Assembly: GCA_913009875.1 (NCBI GenBank)
Contig: CAJVYS010000030.1
Location: 1-32,337 of the forward strand
Length of the DNA stretch: 32,337 nucleotides
Direction of reading: 5' to 3'
From: an uncultured Gammaproteobacteria bacterium
GTDB lineage: Bacteria > Pseudomonadota > Gammaproteobacteria > SZUA-152
The position numbers and the translations under genes are program-made. Positions 1 through 6,759 of the stretch are shown piece by piece. The stretch's first letter is position 1, and every line of letters starts with the position of its first letter. The notes under the pieces are model-generated. The model saw only the letters and a list, made by a program, of their open reading frames with translations. It was not told where the DNA came from and made no database searches.

Positions 1-86
1 TTTGTCTGTCTTTGTTTTTTTTTTTTTTAATGATACGGCGACCACCGAGATCTACACTCTTTCCCTACACGACGCTCTTCCGATCT
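1..86. other. Sequencing adapter and low-complexity artefact at contig end
   Basis: Positions 29-86 match, base for base as I recall it, the full 58-nt Illumina P5/TruSeq universal adapter, starting AATGATACGGCGACCACCGA and ending GCTCTTCCGATCT. Positions 1-28 are a T-rich low-complexity run. Genomic sequence starts at about 87. The reverse-strand translation of this stretch ends in the well-known adapter peptide EERRVGKECRSRWSPYH. It should be trimmed and not annotated as coding. Confidence 0.98.
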
Positions 87-87
87 G

Positions 88-819
88 GTGGCGGCCAGCG
101 ACCGTGCCGGCAGCGTGCGCATTCGCGCCGAGTATGCCGGACTGAGCGCCGAGCAGCTACTGGATATCACCTTTGAGCCGCAGCGCCCGGTGTCGCTGGT
201 GGTGCTGCCCAGCCCCAACGTGCTGCGCAATGATGATTCTGACAGTGCGCGTATCACCCTGCGCCTGCAGGCGGCCGGTGCCACGGCAACGGTGGCTGAT
301 GGCACCCTGGTGGCGGTGACCGTGAGCCAGGACGGACAGGCATTATTCAGCACCACCGTGAGCACCAGTGGCGGCGAGGCCGGTTTCGATTTCACCACCA
401 CGGCCAGTGGCTTGCTGCTGATCGAGGCGCAGGTGACGGGCAGTGAGGTGGTGGGGCGCGGGCTGCTCTACGCCGGTGAGCAGCCGCTGGCGGTGATCAT
501 CCCCGCAGCCTTTGCTGATGCCGAGCGCATCGATGGCGTGATACAGGCCGGGGCACGTTTCGGCTTCTTTCTGTTTAACACCTCCAACCGGCCCATTCCC
601 CTGCAGGGCTTTGTGCTGGAGAACGGCGGCAGTATGGTGGCCGCCAGCAATCCTGCCCAGCTCAACGGTGGCTGGCTGGACGGCGGCATGCAGCTCGGCG
701 TTATCGTGACCCTTGACGAGGCGGTGGTGGATCAGGGAATCCGTGCCAGTTATCTGCTGGTTGATCCCAGCAGTGAGCAGGTGGCCCGTTTCGGCGTGGT
801 CTTCTCCACTCCCCCGTAG
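88..819 (+). CDS. 3' fragment of an Ig-like-domain surface or secreted protein
   Basis: Open from the adapter junction to a stop at 819 (about 243 residues). The true start is missing because the contig begins inside the gene; the GTG at 88 is only the first codon after the adapter and should not be taken as a start. The visible part is rich in Val, Thr, Ser, Gly and Ala with alternating hydrophobic residues, typical of beta-sandwich domains. Residues about 60-130 (GTLVAVTVSQDGQALFST, then a Gly-rich turn and LLLIEAQVTG) resemble a bacterial Ig-like (Big_1/invasin type) repeat. The last 110 residues form a second, unassigned beta-rich domain. No sorting signal is visible at the C-terminus. 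A role in adhesion or the envelope is inference from composition only. Confidence 0.6.
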   Translation: MAASDRAGSVRIRAEYAGLSAEQLLDITFEPQRPVSLVVLPSPNVLRNDDSDSARITLRLQAAGATATVADGTLVAVTVSQDGQALFSTTVSTSGGEAGFDFTTTASGLLLIEAQVTGSEVVGRGLLYAGEQPLAVIIPAAFADAERIDGVIQAGARFGFFLFNTSNRPIPLQGFVLENGGSMVAASNPAQLNGGWLDGGMQLGVIVTLDEAVVDQGIRASYLLVDPSSEQVARFGVVFSTPP

Positions 820-833
820 GCGCGGTTGATTAC

Positions 834-857
834 AACCTGAAACCACGGATTCAGGTT
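834..857. repeat. Inverted repeat, degenerate member of the CCTGAA...TTCAGG family
   Basis: Arms AACCTGAA (834-841) and TTCAGGTT (850-857) flank an 8-nt loop just after the surface-protein stop, between convergent genes. No T-tract follows, so it is not a canonical terminator. It shares its arms with the palindromes at 1921, 19652 and 19792. Confidence 0.6.
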
Positions 858-874
858 AAAGCAACGGAGTAGAG

Positions 875-1372
875 CTATTCAAATGCTTGGCGCATAGTCG
901 CAATAGGCAAATATAAAATCAGATGATCGTTCTCGGTGGGAATAAAGCCATACGGTCTGTAATATCCAGCAGCTTTGTCATCTTTCGCATCGACGAACAT
1001 ACCGATCAAACCGGCATTCTCTGATATGGAGAGTGATCGTTCCATGGCATTAAGCAAAAGCTTTTCACCGATGCCGTTTCCCTGGTTGTGTGAGCAAACA
1101 GCAAGTCTGGCCAGTTTCGCTGCTGGCATAGGGTGGGGATAGCGCTCGAGTCGAGGATCTGGAATATCATTGGGAATGACTTCACAGACCGCCAAAGTGT
1201 AGTACCCAACTATTTTTTTTGGCTGGGTGTCGTTTGTTAATACAAAGGTTCTCGATATTTCACGCTCAGCATGTTGCCGCGCGTGTTTTTGTAGAAAGTC
1301 ATTGAGTATTTTGTTGCCACAGTCAAAGCCATTTCTGTCATGATGTTTTTCAAGGCGCTCAACGCTCAGCAT
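875..1372 (-). CDS. GNAT-family acetyltransferase toxin (TacT/AtaT-like)
   Basis: 165 residues. The single GNAT domain has the acetyl-CoA loop (HNQGNGIGEKLL, about residues 94-105) after the core strand LARLAVC. A C-terminal YYRPYGFIP contains the tyrosine that acts as general acid in TacT-type toxins. Known members acetylate the aminoacyl group of charged tRNAs and stop translation. The start at 1372 overlaps the end of the upstream DUF1778 gene by 14 bp, the usual arrangement of a class II antitoxin-toxin pair with coupled translation. The gene is full length for the family with no lesion. The family call is firm; which tRNA it modifies cannot be read from sequence. Confidence 0.88.
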   Translation of the reverse strand: MLSVERLEKHHDRNGFDCGNKILNDFLQKHARQHAEREISRTFVLTNDTQPKKIVGYYTLAVCEVIPNDIPDPRLERYPHPMPAAKLARLAVCSHNQGNGIGEKLLLNAMERSLSISENAGLIGMFVDAKDDKAAGYYRPYGFIPTENDHLILYLPIATMRQAFE

Positions 1373-1673
1373 TTAAATCTGATTCTTTATAGGCGGCAAT
1401 AGCCGATTTTAATTTGCGGTTCGGGGCTGGCGGATTATCAAGCATATCCAAAAATGTCGCTGTATCGGCTTTGCTGAGACGAACGATACGCTCTTGTTCA
1501 ATGACTTGTTGGGCCGCATGATAAGCGGCTTGAGCCATAAACTGGGTTTCAGTCGCTCCTGATAGTTCAGCCGCTAATTTGATCACTTCTTTGACACGAG
1601 CGGGAACGCGGGCAGAAAGACGGGCTTCGCTCTTGTCATCAGGTAAATCATCTAAGAATGTGCTCGCGGCCAT
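1359..1673 (-). CDS. DUF1778 (TacA-like) ribbon-helix-helix antitoxin
   Basis: 104 residues from the ATG at 1673. An N-terminal ribbon-helix-helix segment (about residues 12-55: EARLSARVPARVKEVIKLAA, then GATETQFMAQAA) is followed by a C-terminal tail that in this family wraps and neutralises the GNAT toxin. The open frame extends upstream to an ATG at 1757, but that start would place the operator-like repeats at 1674-1681 and 1751-1772 inside or across the coding start. The ATG at 1673 is preceded by AGGGGT at a plausible distance and gives the family's normal length. The protein probably represses its own operon, with toxin as conditional co-repressor. The pair is isolated, with no transposase beside it. 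Confidence 0.85.
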   Translation of the reverse strand: MAASTFLDDLPDDKSEARLSARVPARVKEVIKLAAELSGATETQFMAQAAYHAAQQVIEQERIVRLSKADTATFLDMLDNPPAPNRKLKSAIAAYKESDLNAER

Positions 1674-1772
1674 GGTGTATACCCCTACTGCGCTGCATGG
1701 TGCCATTTTGGCACCGCCTGTACAAAGTATCGGTAACCGTTGCCAATAAGTAAACACCTATTTGGGTGTATA
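1674..1772 (-). promoter_or_regulatory. Candidate operator repeats of the TacA-TacT-like module
   Basis: Three copies of GGTGTWTA lie upstream of the antitoxin: GGTGTATA at 1674-1681, the inverse TAAACACC at 1751-1758, and GGTGTATA at 1765-1772. The last two form an inverted repeat with a 6-nt spacer and one arm mismatch. RHH antitoxins bind such short half-sites cooperatively, so this is the likely autoregulatory region. Binding is inferred, not shown. Confidence 0.55.
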
Positions 1773-2046
1773 TGGAGAGCAGGGAATTCCCCGAATCTGG
1801 GGGTGGTATTTAACTAATTGAATATAAATAATAATATCGCCTGCATAGCTCTTGTGCAGGTGATTATTTTAAAGCAGTCCGGGCTGGACGTTGAGCTGAA
1901 AAGTCGACGTTTATGTACGACCTGAATTCGAGGGTTCAGGTACGAACCATGGGGATTAACCGCGTGATCGGGGGTTATCGCCTTTGAACCAGCCACTTGT
2001 ATCCACATTATCGGTGTGGTGTATTCCCGTTCGCAGTAACGGCCTG
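1773..2046. other. Non-coding gap between antitoxin module and ampE
   Basis: No convincing gene. Together with the operator region, the gene-free stretch runs 1674-2046. It contains the palindrome at 1921-1940 and otherwise unremarkable sequence. A 100-codon reading frame on the minus strand has no family resemblance and spans the palindrome. Confidence 0.6.
1921..1940. repeat. Palindromic repeat CCTGAATTCGAGGGTTCAGG
   Basis: Imperfect 20-bp palindrome with arms CCTGAA and TTCAGG. The core CGAGGGTTCA recurs at 19652-19670 and, inverted, at 19792-19813. Confidence 0.7.
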
Positions 2047-2907
2047 CTACATCACCAGCCCGGAGAGGGTCAGCAGGGCAAGAATCGTTATCCAGGCGAT
2101 CAGGCTGCGGTGGCACAGGCCCAGGGTCTCTTCAATGGCCTGATTGTCGTCGATCTGCTCCAGTTGCAAGGCGGCCCGTCCGGTGCGGATGATGTACTGA
2201 TGACAGACCACCGGCACCCGTGACATATCCCGCAACGAGGTTTCGTGCCAGACCTGCAGGGCGTGCATGAAGCTGCCCATGACGGCGAAGCTGAGCGCCG
2301 ACAGGTGCGCCGGCAGCCAGGCCAGCAGCATGTGCAGGCGGGTAGCGGTGAGCCAGTAGTCCTCATTGGCGTTTTCCGGTGGCGTGGAGACCAGCTCGGA
2401 GACCAGCCGGTACAGGATCGCCCCCATGGGGCCGAGTAGCACGAACCAGAAAAACACCGCCAGCACCCGCTCGTGGGTCAGCACGAAAATCATGTCAATG
2501 ATTACATCCGTACGCGCCTGCTCACTGTCCGGCACTGGAAAGGGCAGGAATTCGTGCAGGATGGCCTGCGCCTGCTCCTCGTCGTTTTGCGCGCGGGCTT
2601 CCAGGTAGGCTTTCACCTGCCGGTGCATGTTGCGCGGCCCCAGGGCATAGACCAGCACCGCCAGACTGAGGCCGAAGCTGAACAGCCACAGCTGCGTGTC
2701 CAGCAGATATTGCACGAGACCCACCAGCAGCACCGGCGGCAGCACCGTGAGCAGCACCGTGAGGGTACCGCGGCGGTTGTCCTCCGGCAGCAGTTTGCGG
2801 CGCAGGTTGTCCGCGTATTGCTGGAACCACCGCATGCTGCGCAGTTTGTCCAGCGCCGGGACGAGCCTCTCCAGGGCGAGGCTGATCAGGATGGCGAGCA
2901 GGAACAT
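2047..2907 (-). CDS. ampE: AmpE-family inner-membrane protein
   Basis: 286 residues, close to the usual AmpE length. Hydrophobic segments lie at the extreme N-terminus, two adjacent ones at about residues 50-90, one at about 150-170 (VLAVFFWFVLLGPMGAILY), one at about 195-215 and one at the C-terminus. Conserved-looking landmarks are the LGPRNMH segment after the second hairpin and a VLTHERVLAVFFWFVLLGP stretch. AmpE is described as a membrane sensor-like partner of AmpD in peptidoglycan recycling and ampC control; its biochemical activity is unknown. It starts 50 bp after the ampD stop with GAGGA about 7 nt before the ATG, so it is the last gene of a nudix-ampD-ampE operon. No ampC or ampR is visible here. 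Confidence 0.88.
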   Translation of the reverse strand: MFLLAILISLALERLVPALDKLRSMRWFQQYADNLRRKLLPEDNRRGTLTVLLTVLPPVLLVGLVQYLLDTQLWLFSFGLSLAVLVYALGPRNMHRQVKAYLEARAQNDEEQAQAILHEFLPFPVPDSEQARTDVIIDMIFVLTHERVLAVFFWFVLLGPMGAILYRLVSELVSTPPENANEDYWLTATRLHMLLAWLPAHLSALSFAVMGSFMHALQVWHETSLRDMSRVPVVCHQYIIRTGRAALQLEQIDDNQAIEETLGLCHRSLIAWITILALLTLSGLVM

Positions 2908-2957
2908 ACGGTCGTCCTCGAAAGGCGTCAGGAAAAGATACGCCGATGATAGCGGAT

Positions 2958-3506
2958 TCAGTTCAAGAGGTCGTGCAGGTGCTGCCAGTCGAAGTGCGGG
3001 CCGGGATCGGTCTTGCGGCCGGGGGCGATGTCGCTGTGGCCGGTGATGCGCTGCGGGTTGATATGCGGATAAGTGACGAACAGGCTGCGCGCCAGCTCGG
3101 CCAGACGCGCGTACTGAATCGCCGCGAAAGGCCGCTCATCGCAGCCCTCCAGTTCGATGCCGATGGAGAAGTCGTTGCAGTGCTCGCGCCCGCCGTGGCA
3201 GGACTGGCCGGCATGCCAGGCTCGCCGGTGAAAGGGTACGTACTGGGTGATGCTGCCGTTGCGGCGGATCAGGGCATGGGCAGAGACCTGCAATGTGCAG
3301 ATCTCGGCGAAATCGGGATGCGCGTCGGCATCGAGCCGGTTGCAGAACAGGTCATCGATCCACGGCCCGCCGAACTCGCCCGCCGGCAGGCTGATGGCAT
3401 GGATCACCAGCAGGTCGATATTGCAGCCCGGCGGGCGTGCATCGTAATTGGGTGAGGGCAGCTGTCGGGCGGTGTCGAGCAGGCCGTTGTTGGGGTCGAT
3501 GTGCAT
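2958..3506 (-). CDS. ampD: 1,6-anhydro-N-acetylmuramyl-L-alanine amidase AmpD
   Basis: 182 residues, typical of AmpD. This cytoplasmic zinc amidase splits anhydro-MurNAc from its peptide during cell-wall recycling and so keeps the AmpR inducer low. The visible active site is His36 (VIHAISLP), the GIELEG motif at 116-121, His157 in GHSDIAPGRK and Asp167 in TDPGPHFDW. These match the three Zn ligands and the catalytic Glu and Lys of characterised AmpD. There is no signal peptide, as expected for the cytoplasmic enzyme and unlike AmiD. It begins 8 bp after the upstream nudix gene. The ATG at 3506 fits the family N-terminus. Confidence 0.95.
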   Translation of the reverse strand: MHIDPNNGLLDTARQLPSPNYDARPPGCNIDLLVIHAISLPAGEFGGPWIDDLFCNRLDADAHPDFAEICTLQVSAHALIRRNGSITQYVPFHRRAWHAGQSCHGGREHCNDFSIGIELEGCDERPFAAIQYARLAELARSLFVTYPHINPQRITGHSDIAPGRKTDPGPHFDWQHLHDLLN

Positions 3507-3514
3507 GCTGTGTG

Positions 3515-3997
3515 CTATGCCGCCAGCCAGTCGTCAAGCAGGCGTCGGGTGAGTGTCAGCGGGCCAAAATCATAGTCGCCCAGTTGCGTGGCAGGAATGA
3601 TCTTAAAGGCGTCCAGTTCCTCGTTCAGGGTGATCGAGCCCTCCGCGCGCAGGTGATAGGCAATGATCAGCTGATTCTGTTCCGGCAGCGGATAGAGGCC
3701 GAGCAGCGCCGCGTCGTGAACGGTCAGTCCCAATTCCTCGGCGGTCTCCCTCTCAATGGCCGCCTGTGGTGATTCAGCGGATTCCAGAAAACCGCTGATC
3801 ACCGAAAACAGACCCTCCGGCCAGGCCCTGTTGTGCGCCAGAACCACACCCTCCGGCGTCTCGACAATAGCGGCGACGACAGGTACCGGCTTGTCCCAGA
3901 AAACAAAGCCGCAGGCACTGTCCGGGCAACTGAGACGCTGCGTTGCATCGTGGGACATGAGGCGTAGAGGCTGGGTGCACAGTGGGCAATATTTCAT
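3515..3997 (-). CDS. Nudix hydrolase with N-terminal zinc ribbon
   Basis: 160 residues. Cys4, Cys7, Cys24 and Cys29 form a zinc ribbon (CPLC and CPDSAC). A complete Nudix box G-x5-E-x7-REUxEExGU runs from Gly69 to Leu91 (GFLESAES...ERETAEELGL). This architecture resembles the C-terminal half of NudC-type enzymes but without the extra N-terminal domain, so it may hydrolyse a nucleotide diphosphate-linked substrate. The substrate cannot be assigned. It is the first gene of the nudix-ampD-ampE run, with only 8 bp to ampD. Whether it takes part in muropeptide recycling or is merely co-transcribed is unknown. Confidence 0.88.
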   Translation of the reverse strand: MKYCPLCTQPLRLMSHDATQRLSCPDSACGFVFWDKPVPVVAAIVETPEGVVLAHNRAWPEGLFSVISGFLESAESPQAAIERETAEELGLTVHDAALLGLYPLPEQNQLIIAYHLRAEGSITLNEELDAFKIIPATQLGDYDFGPLTLTRRLLDDWLAA

Positions 3998-4266
3998 GGC
4001 AGAGCGTTTTGTATATGTAACGGAATAGGGACAAAATCACTGTAGCATAACGGCTTCGATGGAGAATGACCCGGCATCATGCATGAAGACCATTTTCGAA
4101 TCGCTATATTGAACGCTGAACGCGTGACACCACAGAGTGGCGAAGCAAACATGAAATTGCAGGAACAGTCCTCAGGCCGCGAATGACCATAGTGGGGAAT
4201 TGCTCGTGGCCTGAGGGCCGATCCTTGTCTCTGCCGGTTAGTGCCCGACACATAAATCCCTATACT
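3998..4266. other. Divergent intergenic region with a 13-bp hairpin
   Basis: Lies between the minus-strand nudix operon and the plus-strand DUF2835 gene, so it must hold both promoters. The arms CCTCAGGCCGCGA (4170-4182) and TCGTGGCCTGAGG (4204-4216) pair with one G-T wobble, about 50 nt before the DUF2835 start. No T-tract follows, so it is more likely a leader structure or a repeat remnant than a terminator. Confidence 0.5.
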
Positions 4267-4497
4267 ATGCCCATGTGCGAATACCATTTCCGAATCGCCA
4301 TTTCCGCCGAGCGCTACCTGGCCCATTATCAGGGCCTAGTGCACGGAGTGGTGGTGACCCTGGCCGATGGCACGCGGCTGGAGTTTCCCGCCGAAAGCCT
4401 GCGCCCCTTCGTGACCCACGACGGCATCTACGGGCAGTTCGTGCTGCGCGTGGACGCCAACAACAAATTGCAATCCCTGCAGCAGGTGGGCGACTGA
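4267..4497 (+). CDS. DUF2835 family protein
   Basis: 76 residues from the ATG at 4267; an in-frame ATG at 4273 is almost as good. The sequence (YHFRIAISAERYLAHYQG, then VVVTLADGTRLEFPAESLRPFVTHDGIYG) matches the small DUF2835 family, whose hallmark is the PAxxLRPFVTHxGI segment at about residues 43-56. Members are single-domain cytoplasmic proteins of unknown function found almost only in gammaproteobacteria. An upstream extension of the frame to 4183 runs through the hairpin at 4170-4216 and lacks family similarity. The gene stands alone. Confidence 0.85.
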   Translation: MPMCEYHFRIAISAERYLAHYQGLVHGVVVTLADGTRLEFPAESLRPFVTHDGIYGQFVLRVDANNKLQSLQQVGD

Positions 4498-5003
4498 CGC
4501 GCATCGGTACCGGCGTGGCTCACTGATGGAAACTCTTCCAGGATGCTACACGAGGTTAGAGGAACGGCTGCATGGATATAGAAGGTAGGGCGGGTGCAGG
4601 ATGCCAAGGCCGAGGTACGAACTCCAGCGCCCCATCAATACTGCCTGCTGGGAAACAGGTAACCTGAATGAAGCAAAATGGAATTCGGGATAGGAAGGTT
4701 TAACACCACCCAGACCCTCTGGATTATCTTGCTTTTGAACGGACAGGAATACCGGCTCGTTTTGCTGATGAGCTAAAATAATAAAGTCTTTGAATACAGT
4801 AATTTGCAAAAAAACATGTGGTAAATATGGAGACCCCCTCATTAACAATGATATGGGAAAACTCACTTTTTATTGGGGGAATTCTGGAGTATGTTAGTTA
4901 AGGTTTCTAGAATCATAGACTTAATGCGCTAGCTCAAGATGTTAATCATCTGCAAATGAGTGGGCTCGATATACAAATGTTAGGAGAAATAGTAGGAGAT
5001 ACG
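4498..5003. other. Gene-poor AT-rich stretch upstream of the effector gene
   Basis: No gene that I can support. A 106-codon minus-strand frame (4546-4866) is partly the translation of a repeat and is rejected. Positions 4664-4690 match the left arm of the palindromic element at 6568 (20 of 27 bases). Base composition drops sharply compared with both neighbours, marking the left edge of an accessory stretch. Confidence 0.5.
4664..4690 (+). repeat. Degenerate copy of the 6568 repeat arm
   Basis: This 27-base segment agrees at 20 positions with 6568-6594, sharing the CTGxATGAA start and the TCGGGATAGG-like end. No matching inverted arm was seen nearby, so it is a half-element. Confidence 0.45.
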
Positions 5004-5429
5004 ATGTCGTTCTTTCAAATTCTAAGCTCAAATTATCCGTGGAACGATCCATGTGATGCTAAAAATGAAAAGGGTGAGCTCCTTTTTAAGAATCAATGTG
5101 CAATAAGACTCAGTTATGCAATGAAAAAATCTGGCATAAGTTTTGTCGGTTTTCCTTCAGGTAGAAAATGCTGGGTACATAAAAACCAAGATCATATTCT
5201 AGCCGCCAAAGAGTTGGCAGACTGGATTGATAGAGGGGCTGTACTACAAATACGAAAATCATCAGATGTTACTGGTGAAAAATGGCGAGACAAAGTTTTG
5301 AATAAAAAGGGGATCATCTGTTTTGAAGATTATTATGCCGCCAGCGATGGATCTGGTGGCGATCATATTGATCTGTGGGATGGGAATTCTCTGACGGCAT
5401 TAGGGTCGTGGCTCAGAACTCAGAACTAG
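5004..5429 (+). CDS. Tae4-family peptidoglycan amidase effector
   Basis: 141 residues from the ATG at 5004, chosen because AGGAG (4994-4998) lies 5 nt upstream and because Tae4 proteins begin with a short hydrophobic N-terminus like MSFFQILSSNYPW. In-frame ATGs at 4956 and 4977 are possible but lack as good a site. The catalytic Cys32 sits in NQCAIRLSYAM and His121 in GDHIDLWDG, the NlpC/P60-like dyad of Tae4. Known members are injected by type VI secretion and cut the D-Glu-mDAP bond of peptidoglycan. There is no signal peptide, consistent with delivery by a secretion apparatus. No vgrG, hcp or tss gene is in the window, so it is an orphan effector. The AT-rich composition suggests transfer. 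The next gene may encode its immunity protein. Confidence 0.82.
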   Translation: MSFFQILSSNYPWNDPCDAKNEKGELLFKNQCAIRLSYAMKKSGISFVGFPSGRKCWVHKNQDHILAAKELADWIDRGAVLQIRKSSDVTGEKWRDKVLNKKGIICFEDYYAASDGSGGDHIDLWDGNSLTALGSWLRTQN

Positions 5430-5504
5430 ATTCAACATTGTAGTTCCTGGCTATTGGTCGGATTTTAGAAAAGCAAGGAGAATAAGATTTTTTGAGGTCA
5501 AAAA

Positions 5505-5717
5505 ATGAAAAAAATAGGGTTGTTCTTTTCAGGAGTAACTGTTGGTTTAATATTGTGTTTCTTTCTTGTATATTTATCCGGTACTCTATTTGAATATTTT
5601 AACATTCAATTATATGAGTCTGAGTCTGACCAACAAAGAAATTTTAATATATTTTTGTTTTTCAGTGCAATATCTTCTTTCCTTACTGGCCTGCTATTTG
5701 TCAAAAAATTTTCCTAA
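5505..5717 (+). CDS. Small two-helix membrane protein, candidate immunity protein
   Basis: 70 residues starting 75 bp after the effector stop, with GAGG at 5494-5497, 7 nt before the ATG. Two hydrophobic helices (about residues 5-27 and 47-66) each have lysines on their outer ends (MKKIG at the start, VKKFS at the end). An acidic loop between them contains ESESDQ. By the positive-inside rule both termini are cytoplasmic and the loop is periplasmic, where a peptidoglycan amidase acts. I recognise no family. Known Tai4 immunity proteins are soluble periplasmic proteins, so if this is immunity it is of another kind. It shares the AT-rich composition of the effector gene. Immunity is inferred only from position, topology and size. 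Confidence 0.55.
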   Translation: MKKIGLFFSGVTVGLILCFFLVYLSGTLFEYFNIQLYESESDQQRNFNIFLFFSAISSFLTGLLFVKKFS

Positions 5718-5749
5718 CGAATAAGGTTGGATTGTATGAAGATGATAAT

Positions 5750-5770
5750 TAAAGGGCTCTGACCCCTTTT
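5750..5770. repeat. REP-like palindrome AAAGGGCTCTGACCCCTTTT
   Basis: Arms AAAGGG and CCCCTTT surround CTCTGA. The motif GGGGTCAGAGCCC is, as I recall, widespread in gammaproteobacteria near REP-associated transposases. A short direct repeat (CTTTTAGTGGTG, twice at about 5766-5789) follows. No transposase is present. Confidence 0.45.
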
Positions 5771-5920
5771 AGTGGTGCTTTTAGTGGTGTTCCGCATGGC
5801 CCGGCATTGGTGCTTCTGAATGTTGTTGATAAGGATCCGCAGGCGGTTCTTAAAGCGCTGTGCGGGTAGTGTGGCGCTAGCTGGAATTACTTTAAGCGCT
5901 TGCCTCCTCTAGGTCTCTTT

Positions 5921-6242
5921 TTATTGATTGGACCAATAGTCGTGAACTTTTTTGAGTTCATCGTTAAAATACGTTTCATTATCATTACCTGAATATAAAT
6001 TCAGTGTTCTGGCAAGATCAAAAAAACCCTGCCCTGGCATATCGTCTGCCCGACGAACGACAACTGCGGAAAGAAGAGGCCTGTTGTTTTTATTTTCATA
6101 TTTCACACAGGAGCACGCTTATTTCTCCTCTATCCTCAGGTAAGGTCATATTGAGCCCTATCATTGGCGCAATAACTGAATATGTTCTAGTTTTTCCTGT
6201 TTTTGCTACCTCTATTAGGCAATTACGCAGTTCATCGTTCAT
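5921..6242 (-). pseudogene. Frameshifted small conserved protein gene
   Basis: Two overlapping frames read as one protein. The first (ATG at 6242, GAGG about 9 nt upstream, stop at 6096-6098) gives 48 residues beginning MNDELRNCLIEVAKTGK. The second, open from about 6106 to 5921, continues YENKNNRPLLSAVVVRR, then MPGQGFFDLARTL and ends KKVHDYWSNQ. The halves join like members of a small family with the pattern helix, EI..YE....RPLLSAVVV, PG.GFF.LA. The shift lies at about 6095-6106 beside A-rich runs, so it is either a true lesion or a sequencing error. I do not know the family's function. The ORF starting at the GTG of 6106 is only the 3' half and should not be annotated as a separate gene. 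Confidence 0.6.
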
Positions 6243-6307
6243 GTTGTTTTGACCTCACAAAATATATTGTTGGAATTTGCAGGTTGTTTGTGGGAGAAGC
6301 ACTGTAG

Positions 6308-6338
6308 GTTGGGGTGAACGTTTTTTGTGAACCCCAAC
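6308..6338. repeat. Intergenic palindrome GTTGGGGT...ACCCCAAC
   Basis: Perfect 8-bp arms (6308-6315 and 6331-6338) surround GAACGTTTTTTGTGA. It belongs to the common proteobacterial type GGTTGGGTTAGC...GTAACCCAAC seen between genes. No coding role is apparent. Confidence 0.65.
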
Positions 6339-6567
6339 ATGCCAGAGCGATAATTCACCTCCAACACTATGTTTAAACTACTACAAATAAACGCATTTTA
6401 ATTGTCGATATCAATGGGTTACCCACATTCCACGCCATGATCCTGTCGGTTGCGCGGGGTGTCTGTGCTATGACGAGAAGTTATGGCCACTGCTCACCGT
6501 AACGACTGCTCCTTATTCCTGGCCGGTGGGATCCACCCTGCCGAGTCGGTGATATTGAGCGAGTAGG

Positions 6568-6647
6568 CTGGATGAAACGAAGTGCAATCCGGGATAGGAT
6601 ACCTCAATATGCGCTTCACCTCCCGATTTCCGTTACACCTCATCCAG
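6568..6647. repeat. Palindromic element with 27-bp arms
   Basis: The left arm 6568-6594 (CTGGATGAAACGAAGTGCAA, then TCCGGGA) pairs imperfectly with the right arm 6621-6647 (TCCCGATTTCCGTTACACCT, then CATCCAG) around a 26-nt loop. The structure is a MITE- or REP-like hairpin. A partial copy lies at 4664-4690. Confidence 0.65.
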
Positions 6648-6759
6648 ATTTGTGGTTTAAGGGTCCACTGGGTTGTGGGGCTTCAATACTACATACCTAT
6701 TCTCAGGCAGGTTACTTTGGTCAAGCGTTTCAGGAACATAGACAGGAAAGACAATAAAT

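Larger units (their letters stand above)
6243..6759. other. Repeat-bearing intergenic region
   Basis: This 517-bp stretch has no supportable gene. It holds two palindromic elements (6308-6338 and 6568-6647). The two short frames around 6572-6773 are translations of the second element. Confidence 0.6.

Noticed and set aside
27-401. 124-codon minus-strand frame at the contig start
   Set aside because: Its C-terminus is the translation of the sequencing adapter and the rest is antisense to the Ig-like gene.
2946-3455. 169-codon plus-strand frame
   Set aside because: Antisense to ampD, whose zinc ligands and catalytic motifs are complete.
4546-4866. 106-codon minus-strand frame
   Set aside because: No family resemblance or ribosome site, and it overlaps a repeat half-element at 4664-4690.
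5750-5866. Short plus-strand frame ending ALVLLNVVDKDPQAVLKALCG
   Set aside because: It looks slightly protein-like but has no start codon, begins inside the REP-like palindrome and is only about 36 codons; at most a gene remnant.
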